Below are positions 25,192 to 30,740 of a stretch of 30,740 bases of DNA, in pieces. Within the stretch, counting starts at the first letter, position 1, and every line of letters begins with the position of its first letter. Origin of the DNA: JARBAU01 sp029237525 (GTDB taxonomy: Archaea; Thermoproteota; Nitrososphaeria; Nitrososphaerales; Nitrososphaeraceae); assembly GCA_036555705.1 (NCBI GenBank), contig DATBKT010000009.1, forward strand, positions 1 to 30,740, written 5' to 3'. The position numbers and the translations under genes are program-made. The notes under the pieces are model-generated. The model was not told where the DNA came from and searched no databases. It saw nothing but the letters and a program-made list of their open reading frames with translations.

Positions 25192-25878
25192 ATGAAGTTT
25201 TCGATAGAAAATTTTGTATTTGGTGCCATTGATGGTACAGTAACAACATTTGCAGTCGTAGCAGGCGTAATTGGAGCATCCTTATCTCCTTCAGTTGTTT
25301 TGATATTAGGATTTGCCAATCTTCTTGCAGATGGGTTTTCAATGTCGATCGGAAATTACCTAGCAACAAAGACGAGGCACGAATACATAGCAAAGGAAAG
25401 GAAGAGAGAGGAATGGGAAATTGAAAATATGGTTGAACAAGAGAAACAAGAAATTCGAGACATATATGCCAGAAAAGGCTTCAAGGATGAGTTACTAGAA
25501 GATGTTGTTGATGTGATTACCAAAAAGCGATATGTATGGATTGATACTATGATGAGAGAAGAGCTTGGCCTAATTGAAAGTAAAGGTAGAGCATTAGATA
25601 ATGCACTGAATACGTTTATTGGCTTTAGCGTTATAGGCTTAATCCCACTAGTTCCATTTATTTTTCTTATTTTAATTAGTCCTTCCCATATTACTGCAAT
25701 TCCTTTTTTCTATTCAGTAATTTTTACCGGTCTTGCTTTTTTTCTGATTGGGTGTATAAGAGGAAAAGTAGTTGAGAAATCCCTGTTTAGATCTGGTTTG
25801 AGCACTCTATTAATAGGTGGAATTGCGGCTTCACTTGCATATATGGTTGGGCTTACTCTCGCTATAATTGTAAAATAA
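25192..25878 (+). CDS. VIT1/CCC1-family Fe2+/Mn2+ transporter
   Basis: A 228-residue membrane protein with five predicted helices. The first helix has FGAIDGTVTTFAVVAGVIGA with Asp14, and the second ADGFSMSIGNYLA with Met51; these match the pore-lining Asp/Met pair of plant VIT1 with the same spacing. A cytoplasmic Glu-rich helical domain between helices 2 and 3 (about 64-125: EYIAKERKREEWEIENMVEQ, then EELLG-like REELGLIESKG) fits the metal-binding domain. Family members move ferrous iron or manganese out of the cytoplasm, usually with proton exchange. ATG 25192 lies about 30 bp after a TATA-like box. Confidence 0.92.
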   Translation: MKFSIENFVFGAIDGTVTTFAVVAGVIGASLSPSVVLILGFANLLADGFSMSIGNYLATKTRHEYIAKERKREEWEIENMVEQEKQEIRDIYARKGFKDELLEDVVDVITKKRYVWIDTMMREELGLIESKGRALDNALNTFIGFSVIGLIPLVPFIFLILISPSHITAIPFFYSVIFTGLAFFLIGCIRGKVVEKSLFRSGLSTLLIGGIAASLAYMVGLTLAIIVK

Positions 25879-25991
25879 CCATCTGAATTTCATATATCTT
25901 GATAGTACATCATGACATTAAATCCTGTATTTGACATCATACTTATAGATTAATAATTAGAAAGTTAGAATTGGAGGGATCAATATACACC

Positions 25992-27632
25992 ATGAGAACA
26001 AGATTCACTGATTTTCTTTTTTCTCAAAAAAGGAATAAAAAAATTGGTTTGTTATTAGGCCCGACGCTATTTCTTGTAATCCTTCTGTATCCTACTCCCC
26101 AGGGCATGGAAAATATCACAAAATCAAAAAACCTTCCACCATTTTCACCCCAGATAGCGTTAGGTACTATGATCTGGATGATAATTTGGTGGGTGACAGA
26201 AAGTATACCTTTGGGCCTTACAGGACTTTTGGCTCCATTTATTTTTGTGATAAGTGGAATACTTTCAGCGCGTCAAGCACTATCTACGTTTGCAGATCCG
26301 ATAATTTGGATATTTATATCAGGGTTCATACTTGCTGCTGCCTTTCACAAATGGGGTCTTGATAAGAGAATTGCATATTTTTTTGCAATGTTGTATAAAG
26401 GCAGCAATCCACAAGTTGCGGTACTCTTCATTATATGTCTGCCAGCATTTTTGTTGACTATGGCTGGGTCCATTACTGTGTCTGCAGCCATCCTATTTCC
26501 ATTTGTTATTGCCTTTCTCAACACTTTGAATATTCCTACTAGTAATTACAATTCTAAAAATGACAGTAAACACGGTAAAGACAATAAAGATAAAGATAAT
26601 AAAGAACAAAACCAAATTCCGGTATCGAAACAAAATGACAATAATAATGGTAATTATTCAGAAGCTAGTTTTCTTGCGCTAGGACAAGCTGCAACTGCAG
26701 GAGCTATGCTTTTCTTGATAAGCACTGCACCTAACCTTATTGCAAAGGCTACTGTAGAAGAATTTGTTCCTGGTAAGACAATATCTTTTACAGATTGGTT
26801 TATTATTGGCTCACCTCAGGCAATAATTGGCCTCTTGGTTTCTTGGGCAGTTATTTTCCTAATGATGAGGCCAGAGTTTCATTCTCTTCCTGTAAGTAGG
26901 CATCAATTTAGATCTAGCTTGGAAACTATTGGAAAAATTACTAGGGAAGAAAAAATAATACTATCCATACTTCTATCAGCTTTGATTTTATGGGTTGTTC
27001 CTTCTATTTTAAAGTCTCTTATTAATGAGTCTCAGTTTGGATTTTATTCTGGTTTAATTAAAATGTTGATAACCAACATTCCAGAGTCTATCCCAGCTCT
27101 GTTAATAATTCTAGCTATTGCTCTAATAAGACCCAGACGAAACGCACCGTTATTGACATGGGATGAGATGACAAGATCGGTAGATTGGAACGTTGTAATA
27201 TTATTTGGAGGAGGGCTAGTACTGGGATTGGGTGTCGAAAGTAGTGGTCTAGCTTCTTGGATAGCTCTAGAACTATCTTCTAACTTTGGAACTGAATTTA
27301 CATCCTGGTCGATATTTGGAATAAGCGCAATCCTTGGCTTTGTTATGTCTTATGCAGCATCCAATACTGCATCTGCAGTAATTGTTTGCCCTTTAGCAGC
27401 TACACTTGCAATTGGCGCAGGTCTAAATCCAATTCCACCGATACTAGCTGCGGCATTAGCATGTTCAATATCTAGTTCTATTCCTTCCACCACACCTCCT
27501 ATGGCAATTATATATTCATCTAAAAAGGTAAAGATTTCAAATATGTTCAAGACTGGTATCACATCAGATCTAATAAGACTTGTTATACTCCTACTTTTGG
27601 GCCCAATACTCATAGGATTAGTATTTAAATGA
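25992..27632 (+). CDS. DASS/SLC13-family anion transporter
   Basis: 546 residues from ATG 25992; a GGAGGG motif 12-19 bases upstream supports it over TTG 25971. About 11-12 transmembrane segments in two repeats. The second substrate/Na+ signature is canonical (YAASNTASAVIVCPL, SNT at 457-459), followed by SIPSTTPPMAIIYSS. The first repeat has SIT in place of SNT (MAGSITVSAAILFPF, 160-162), and STAPNLIAKA (about 244-253) completes the first site. Family members use Na+ to import dicarboxylates, citrate, sulfate or phosphate; the substrate is not predictable. An Asn/Lys/Asp-rich insert of about 40 residues (about 184-222) lies in the cytoplasmic loop and looks disordered. The gene follows the VIT-family gene by 113 bp on the same strand. 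Confidence 0.93.
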   Translation: MRTRFTDFLFSQKRNKKIGLLLGPTLFLVILLYPTPQGMENITKSKNLPPFSPQIALGTMIWMIIWWVTESIPLGLTGLLAPFIFVISGILSARQALSTFADPIIWIFISGFILAAAFHKWGLDKRIAYFFAMLYKGSNPQVAVLFIICLPAFLLTMAGSITVSAAILFPFVIAFLNTLNIPTSNYNSKNDSKHGKDNKDKDNKEQNQIPVSKQNDNNNGNYSEASFLALGQAATAGAMLFLISTAPNLIAKATVEEFVPGKTISFTDWFIIGSPQAIIGLLVSWAVIFLMMRPEFHSLPVSRHQFRSSLETIGKITREEKIILSILLSALILWVVPSILKSLINESQFGFYSGLIKMLITNIPESIPALLIILAIALIRPRRNAPLLTWDEMTRSVDWNVVILFGGGLVLGLGVESSGLASWIALELSSNFGTEFTSWSIFGISAILGFVMSYAASNTASAVIVCPLAATLAIGAGLNPIPPILAAALACSISSSIPSTTPPMAIIYSSKKVKISNMFKTGITSDLIRLVILLLLGPILIGLVFK

Positions 27633-27883
27633 GATTATCGTCGATGCTGCTAGTACACCATCTATTTTTGTACAATATTCTTCAACTATTAATCATACAG
27701 TAGATCGATATTCATGATAGCATGTCTGGTTTTGATGATTGGTTTTGACATCGGATACAATGATCACCGTGGTGGTCATGTTAGTGATAGCATACGGCGA
27801 GGTAATATTAAAGTCAGTTCTGTAGAACATTCATATTTTCCAATCTTCCACGAATATAATCAATCATTAAATCTATAGTCTGA

Positions 27884-28285
27884 ATAATAGTTGGACTCAA
27901 AATCATCAGTAGAATATTTGAAGGACATAGATCAAAGTGGGGTACTATAGGTCTTGCAGTACTCGCCCTCATCTTCGGGCAATGGTATTCCAGATAAGTA
28001 CCGGAGTTTTCGTGGTATTTATGTTGGGTGTTGGTCTACTATTCGCTGGCATCTTACATCTTGTATACAGATTTGGAAATAAAAGAGAGCTCTGCATGGC
28101 AAAGAGGATTTAGCATCGGTGCAGATGCATTAGCTGTTATTTTATAATTTTTGGTAATCGGATCTCCTTACGCAGGGGCAGTTGCTATTTCTGTCTTTGT
28201 AGGGATAGCGCTGTTAATAATCGGTATAGAGGTTACTGTAGTAGGGATCACGGGTAGAAAAATGCCAATGATGCACTCGGTATAA
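27884..28285 (+). pseudogene. HdeD-like (DUF308) membrane protein, decayed
   Basis: Pieces in three frames give a helix-rich DUF308 pattern: GHRSKWGTIGLAVLALIFG to a TAA at 27995; VFQISTGVFVVFMLGVGLLF and AGILHLVYRFGNK from 27985; then ESSAWQRGFSIGADALAVIL, a TAA, and the same frame resuming with VIGSPYAGAVAISVFVGIAL and IIGIEVTVVGITGRKM to the stop at 28285. The W-x-R-x-FSIG and IEVTVVGITGRK strings are typical of archaeal HdeD-like proteins. The upstream part may extend back to about 27714 (frames with VVVMLVIAYGEVILKS). It has several stops and shifts, so it is non-functional. Confidence 0.68.
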
Positions 28286-28525
28286 ACCGCTAAATTGAAT
28301 GCCTTACCCACCATATATATTTTATATATATAATATTTTATTGTACTGAAAAAAAACAAATTTGTTACCTGCCAGATTAGAATTGTTAGCCTATATATCT
28401 TTTGATAGTCGATTTAGTTATATAACCTTACTAATGTGAGAATATACTGCACTGCAAGAAGGTGTACTCCAAGTCTTTATTCATTGTTGTCACAAATTCT
28501 TACACGGGAAGAGAAGAAAAATACT
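28286..28525. other. AT-rich spacer
   Basis: Contains ATATATATTTTATATATATA-like sequence around 28312-28334. No gene seen. Confidence 0.4.
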
Positions 28526-28812
28526 ATGAATACCATAAGAAATGGCAATTGTAATCGTGATGGTAGGAAAGATCTGGGCTACTGGAAATGGTTCTTTATC
28601 TTTATTACTATAGGTATCGCTCTTTCTCTTACTATTCCATTTCCAATTTCATTTGCAGTTTATATTCTTGTGTTTTTTTAATTGTTTTATTGCGTATAGA
28701 CCATAATCTAAAAAAATATGGCGTACGTGGTGGAATAAGAGGCTTATATAAGTCGTTATTCCAGACCGTTCATGACAGTAGTAACGATAACATAGAAATG
28801 TCTTCAAATTAG
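28526..28812 (+). pseudogene. Two-span small membrane protein with a T-tract frameshift
   Basis: From ATG 28526: MNTIRNGNCNRDGRKDLGYW, then KWFFIFITIGIALSLTIPF and SFAVYILVFF, ending at a TAA inside the seven-T run (about 28672-28680). With one more T the frame joins smoothly to LIVLLRIDHNLKKYGVRGGI and RGLYKSLFQTVHDSSNDNIE, stopping at 28812, for a 95-residue two-helix protein with a basic cytoplasmic tail. The hydrophobic stretch crosses the junction, so one original gene is likely. This may be decay, a slippage-prone on/off switch, or an assembly error. No family is recognised. Confidence 0.55.
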
Positions 28813-28877
28813 CATCGAGGGGGTAATTCTACATTTCTATTGTTGCCTTTACAGATAATTCAAGCTGATCATAATAC

Positions 28878-28907
28878 CAGTTTGATGATGCCCAAGGCTT
28901 CAAACTG
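28878..28907. terminator. Hairpin between converging units
   Basis: CAGTTTGA (28878-28885) pairs with TCAAACTG (28900-28907). It sits between the end of the small-gene cluster on the minus strand (28957) and the plus-strand membrane gene (28812), a natural place for a two-way terminator. Confidence 0.45.
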
Positions 28908-28956
28908 TTATTTGTGAACGTTTACGATTTCGTTAGTCGTCATTGGAGTTAGGTAG

Positions 28957-29157
28957 CTATTCTTGCAGCTTCTTATTCTTTATCCTAAGTAGATCTGTTG
29001 CATAAACCCACATCACGAGATCGTCTTCGTCAGGGTACCGCTTCCACATATGTGTGCCGATGTAGCTCATATCACAGAGCTCTTTCTCCTCATACGAACT
29101 CCATGCTCTTGCACACATCTCACATATTACTATAATGGTGGGTCTGATCGTTCCCAT
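28957..29157 (-). CDS. Small cysteine-containing protein, last gene of the small-gene cluster
   Basis: 66 residues from ATG 29157: MGTIRPTIIVICEMCARAWS, then SYEEKELCDMSYIGTHMWKR and a charged tail. CEMC plus a later Cys and His could form a metal site, though this is not a known zinc-finger pattern. The start lies one base after the stop of the preceding micro-gene (TAGCATG). An alternative ATG at 29169 overlaps that gene. No family is recognised. Confidence 0.5.
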   Translation of the reverse strand: MGTIRPTIIVICEMCARAWSSYEEKELCDMSYIGTHMWKRYPDEDDLVMWVYATDLLRIKNKKLQE

Positions 29158-29158
29158 G

Positions 29159-29260
29159 CTAAGACTCATCTCTTAGACATGGATAGTTGTCTTTTTCATT
29201 CTGCCAACCCATTACAAGATAGACTACAATCCCAAAAGTTGCCATATAAATAAAGTACAT
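29159..29260 (-). CDS. 33-residue membrane peptide in the small-gene cluster
   Basis: MYFIYMATFGIVVYLVMGWQ followed by NEKDNYPCLRDES. One short transmembrane helix at the N-terminus and an acidic/polar tail. It is 8 bases after one gene's end and one base before the next start. Too short for homology; supported by packing only. Confidence 0.42.
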   Translation of the reverse strand: MYFIYMATFGIVVYLVMGWQNEKDNYPCLRDES

Positions 29261-29268
29261 CTCGATAT

Positions 29269-29406
29269 CTACGGCCTACCTGCTCGTCGTAGAATGTACA
29301 TATTCCTTGTTTTCTGCCAAAATACCAGCCATTTAGTTTCGTCTACTCTGGACCATATCTCTGAATTATCTTGTTTAGCAGCTGCAACCGTGCCCGTATT
29401 ACTCAA
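29269..29406 (-). CDS. 45-residue basic protein in the small-gene cluster
   Basis: TTG start at 29406, 13 bases after the preceding stop: MSNTGTVAAAKQDNSEIWSR, then VDETKWLVFWQKTRNMYILR and RAGRP. Trp-rich with a basic C-terminus, a composition seen in small nucleic-acid-binding proteins. The D-E-T-K-W-L string loosely recalls the ERDWL string of its neighbours. No family is recognised. Confidence 0.42.
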   Translation of the reverse strand: MSNTGTVAAAKQDNSEIWSRVDETKWLVFWQKTRNMYILRRAGRP

Positions 29407-29419
29407 AACCCTTGGTTGG

Positions 29420-29557
29420 TTAACAGTGTAGCGTACCCCACTGTTTGTTCTCGGAAATCTCGTTTTCGAGTTCTACTGCTAACCAGTCTCTTTCTTCCTT
29501 GAAAAAAGTGAAAGAAAATCTTAGTCTTTGCTGTTCCTGCAGTGTTGATGATAACAT
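29420..29557 (-). CDS. 45-residue protein of a local paralog pair (ERDWL type)
   Basis: From ATG 29557: MLSSTLQEQQRLRFSFTFFK, then EERDWLAVELENEISENKQW and GTLHC. The segment FSFTFFKEERDWLAVELENEI matches YSFTVTKRERDWLLIALDEVI in the gene at 29711-29911, giving a shared pattern of aromatic-S-F-T, K-x-E-R-D-W-L and an acidic helix. That conservation between neighbours supports this frame over an overlapping one with a CRYC motif. The frame is open further upstream to 29668, but that overlaps the zinc-ribbon gene. Confidence 0.5.
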   Translation of the reverse strand: MLSSTLQEQQRLRFSFTFFKEERDWLAVELENEISENKQWGTLHC

Positions 29558-29585
29558 TGCAGTACCTACAAACAAACACTCTAAC

Positions 29586-29711
29586 CTATTTGCTCTTCCA
29601 GCTGGTGCTGTTCTTGTTCTTCTTACGATGACATTTATCGGAGTGTAGTAACAATGCTTTTGCATCATGTTCTATTGGTTTACCACATTCTACGCATCTT
29701 GTTTTTTTCAT
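29586..29711 (-). CDS. 41-residue zinc-finger-like protein
   Basis: MKKTRCVECGKPIEHDAKAL, then LLHSDKCHRKKNKNSTSWKS and K. Two Cys in C-x2-C followed by His and Cys-His (HSDKCH) form a compact zinc-finger-like arrangement with a very basic tail, a composition typical of nucleic-acid-binding micro-proteins. The start overlaps the stop of the preceding gene (TAATG), so the two are translationally coupled. Confidence 0.6.
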   Translation of the reverse strand: MKKTRCVECGKPIEHDAKALLLHSDKCHRKKNKNSTSWKSK

Positions 29712-29911
29712 TAAATCTTGTTGCTAGCCCCCTTTTTTATTATCTTCAACTTATCATACAATTTCTGCAATTTCTTAGTACCTTGTTTAAAAGATCTACT
29801 CAAACTGTAATCCGTAGCTAATCTGGTACGCTTAAAAATCACTTCGTCTAAAGCTATTAGTAACCAGTCTCGTTCTCTCTTTGTAACTGTAAAAGAATAT
29901 TTACGGAACAT
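29711..29911 (-). CDS. 66-residue basic protein of a local paralog pair (ERDWL type)
   Basis: MFRKYSFTVTKRERDWLLIA, then LDEVIFKRTRLATDYSLSRS and FKQGTKKLQKLYDKLKIIKK. A short beta-like start, an acidic helix and a long basic helix. This strand-helix-helix outline recalls RHH proteins but is not a clear match. Its N-terminal third is shared with the gene at 29420-29557. It begins two bases after the preceding stop and overlaps the zinc-finger gene. Confidence 0.55.
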   Translation of the reverse strand: MFRKYSFTVTKRERDWLLIALDEVIFKRTRLATDYSLSRSFKQGTKKLQKLYDKLKIIKKGASNKI

Positions 29912-29913
29912 CG

Positions 29914-30063
29914 TCAGCTATCTACACTCATATTTTTACCCTTGCTTCTCCAATTGCTGCAGCTTTTCATCTTCATATTAAAATCTCTAACCATGAGATG
30001 AATTCGTCCAAGCAGCTTATCGATTGTCTTCTTGGTATGTCCAGTTTCCTGTTTGTATTTCAT
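29914..30063 (-). CDS. 49-residue basic protein, first gene of the small-gene cluster
   Basis: MKYKQETGHTKKTIDKLLGR, then IHLMVRDFNMKMKSCSNWRS and KGKNMSVDS. Strongly basic, probably helical. A TATA-like sequence on the minus strand (about 30126-30136) gives a leader of about 40 nt that contains GAGGAGGT, although that lies 16 bases from this ATG, farther than usual. No family is recognised. Confidence 0.42.
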   Translation of the reverse strand: MKYKQETGHTKKTIDKLLGRIHLMVRDFNMKMKSCSNWRSKGKNMSVDS

Positions 30064-30581
30064 TATATGCTAATCGATAACCTCCTCATTTTTCCATTAG
30101 CTCCAGTGAATACATGGATGAACCAAATATTATACACTAGGCTTACAGTGCCGTTCAACGTTGTTCACTGCAGTCTAGTGAAGACGAATGATCTTATGAC
30201 CATCTTTTCGTTCGAATAAAATCCCAACTATAGAAAAGACACAATTGTCCAAAACCAGATTTCTGCAATTAACTTTGAGCTAATTTTTATTCCAATGATT
30301 TATCGTCTAAATAGACAAAAACCTGTAATTTTTGATAGTGCCATATTAATTAACTTAGGTTGTGGAGATTATTCATAGTAGTTTATTAGCATCACGGCTC
30401 AGCTTATTATAAATAACTGAGAAAGAGAAAGCAGAAGTATTTGCCAAGATTGAGCCTTATCTAATATTTTTGAATTAATCTGAGCTAGAGGCAAGTGGCG
30501 CAGACGTTGTAACCAAGTTACATTAGTAGTTACGAATTATATAGAAAAACAAAAGTCGATATGATTAACGTCTATCTAAAG
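30064..30581. other. Intergenic region with the cluster promoter
   Basis: The right part (30230-30581) shows no gene or RNA. The left part carries the putative TATA box (30126-30136, minus) for the small-gene cluster. A plus-strand frame at 29998-30219 is antisense to the cluster's first gene and its leader and is not preferred. Confidence 0.45.
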
Positions 30582-30740
30582 TTAGTATTTAACCATTTTA
30601 TAAAAAATCTTCTTTGTTAATTCCGCAGTTATGATGTAGAGAAGTACTATTACAGTAATTGTAGCCAGATACGAAGCATTGAGCATCGTAAAGCCAAATA
30701 TTTGTGAAAATGGAACAAATGGAATAGTGATTACAATAGT
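30582..30740 (-). CDS. P-type cation ATPase, C-terminal end (rest outside window)
   Basis: The last 52 residues of a protein that continues past the right edge: TIVITIPFVPFSQIFGFTML, then NASYLATITVIVLLYIITAE and LTKKIFYKMVKY. Two transmembrane helices with PF-x-P-x-x-x-x-FGF and YIITAE-x-x-K-x-IFY are how Mg2+/Ca2+-type P-type ATPases (MgtA-like) end. These pumps move cations across the membrane using ATP; the ion specificity and the catalytic DKTGT motif lie outside the window. Confidence 0.8.
   Translation of the reverse strand, partial: TIVITIPFVPFSQIFGFTMLNASYLATITVIVLLYIITAELTKKIFYKMVKY

Noticed and set aside
27714..27878. 54-codon plus-strand frame MIACLVLMIGFDIGY...
   Set aside because: Overlaps the probable 5' end of the DUF308 pseudogene; its second half is not protein-like.
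29050..29253. 67-codon plus-strand frame rich in His, Ser and Cys
   Set aside because: Opposite strand of two packed minus-strand genes; composition looks like a shadow.
29998..30219. 73-codon plus-strand frame (MNSSKQLIDCLLGMSSF...)
   Set aside because: Antisense to the first cluster gene and its leader; a hydrophobic mix typical of reverse-frame translation. The minus-strand reading is better supported by packing.
30490..30530. tRNA-like GC-rich stretch (GGCAAGTGGCGCAGACG)
   Set aside because: No cloverleaf, T-loop consensus or acceptor pairing could be built.
1..30740. CRISPR array, transposase or integrase, rRNA
   Set aside because: Looked for on both strands; repeats present are short tandem or promoter-associated copies, and no recombinase motifs or rRNA blocks were found.

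Overview
The window looks like a chromosomal segment of an ammonia-oxidising thaumarchaeon (Nitrososphaerales, most like Candidatus Nitrosocosmicus/Nitrososphaera). This is inferred from AT-rich DNA, archaeal TATA boxes about 27 bp before ATG or TTG starts (short-leader or leaderless genes), single-domain response regulators, an Amt + P-II pair, a histidine kinase with the input domain common in that order, and many NTF2-like, CBS, OsmC, Usp and cupredoxin proteins. No amo genes, rRNA, tRNA, CRISPR array, transposase or integrase was seen.

Layout. 1-621: 5' part of a sensor kinase (-). 1216-1441: internally deleted response regulator (+). 1589-2869: DCC thiol-redox protein and two divergent small membrane proteins. 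3142-4733: ammonium transporter and an overlapping, strongly diverged P-II gene. 5055-5441 and 10775-11137: two intact receiver-only regulators, paralogs of the broken copy. 5685-9368: RHH-like regulator, OsmC protein with a palindromic operator candidate, a coupled pair of micro-ORFs, an NTF2-like protein and a frameshifted small gene. 9389-10546: SAM methyltransferase. 11589-15280: NTF2 pseudogene, two coupled CBS proteins, a gene remnant and a broken quinone-reductase-like gene. 15868-16410: compact GC-richer mini-operon (RHH protein plus two tiny membrane proteins). 16635-20732: two hypotheticals, a GH38 alpha-mannosidase and a convergent nitrilase-family amidase. 20974-23590: Usp pseudogene, cupredoxin with an amber codon, a four-TM protein and a divergent membrane-anchored protein. 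24352-28285: winged-helix protein, VIT/CCC1 metal transporter, DASS/SLC13 transporter and a DUF308 pseudogene. 28526-28812: frameshifted two-TM protein. 28957-30063: seven very small packed genes on the minus strand. 30582-30740: C-terminus of a P-type ATPase.

Two themes stand out. First, gene decay: about nine genes carry frameshifts, in-frame stops or internal deletions, and intergenic space is large. Some single-base homopolymer frameshifts could be assembly errors, but the in-frame stops and the internal deletion are harder to explain that way. Second, two runs of very small, tightly spaced genes (15868-16410 and 28957-30063) look unlike the surrounding chromosome and resemble the gene style of archaeal plasmids or viruses. 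They are the best candidates for undescribed elements. Metabolically, the intact genes point to ammonium uptake and sensing, metal and anion transport, redox stress defence and glycan or nitrile/amide turnover.
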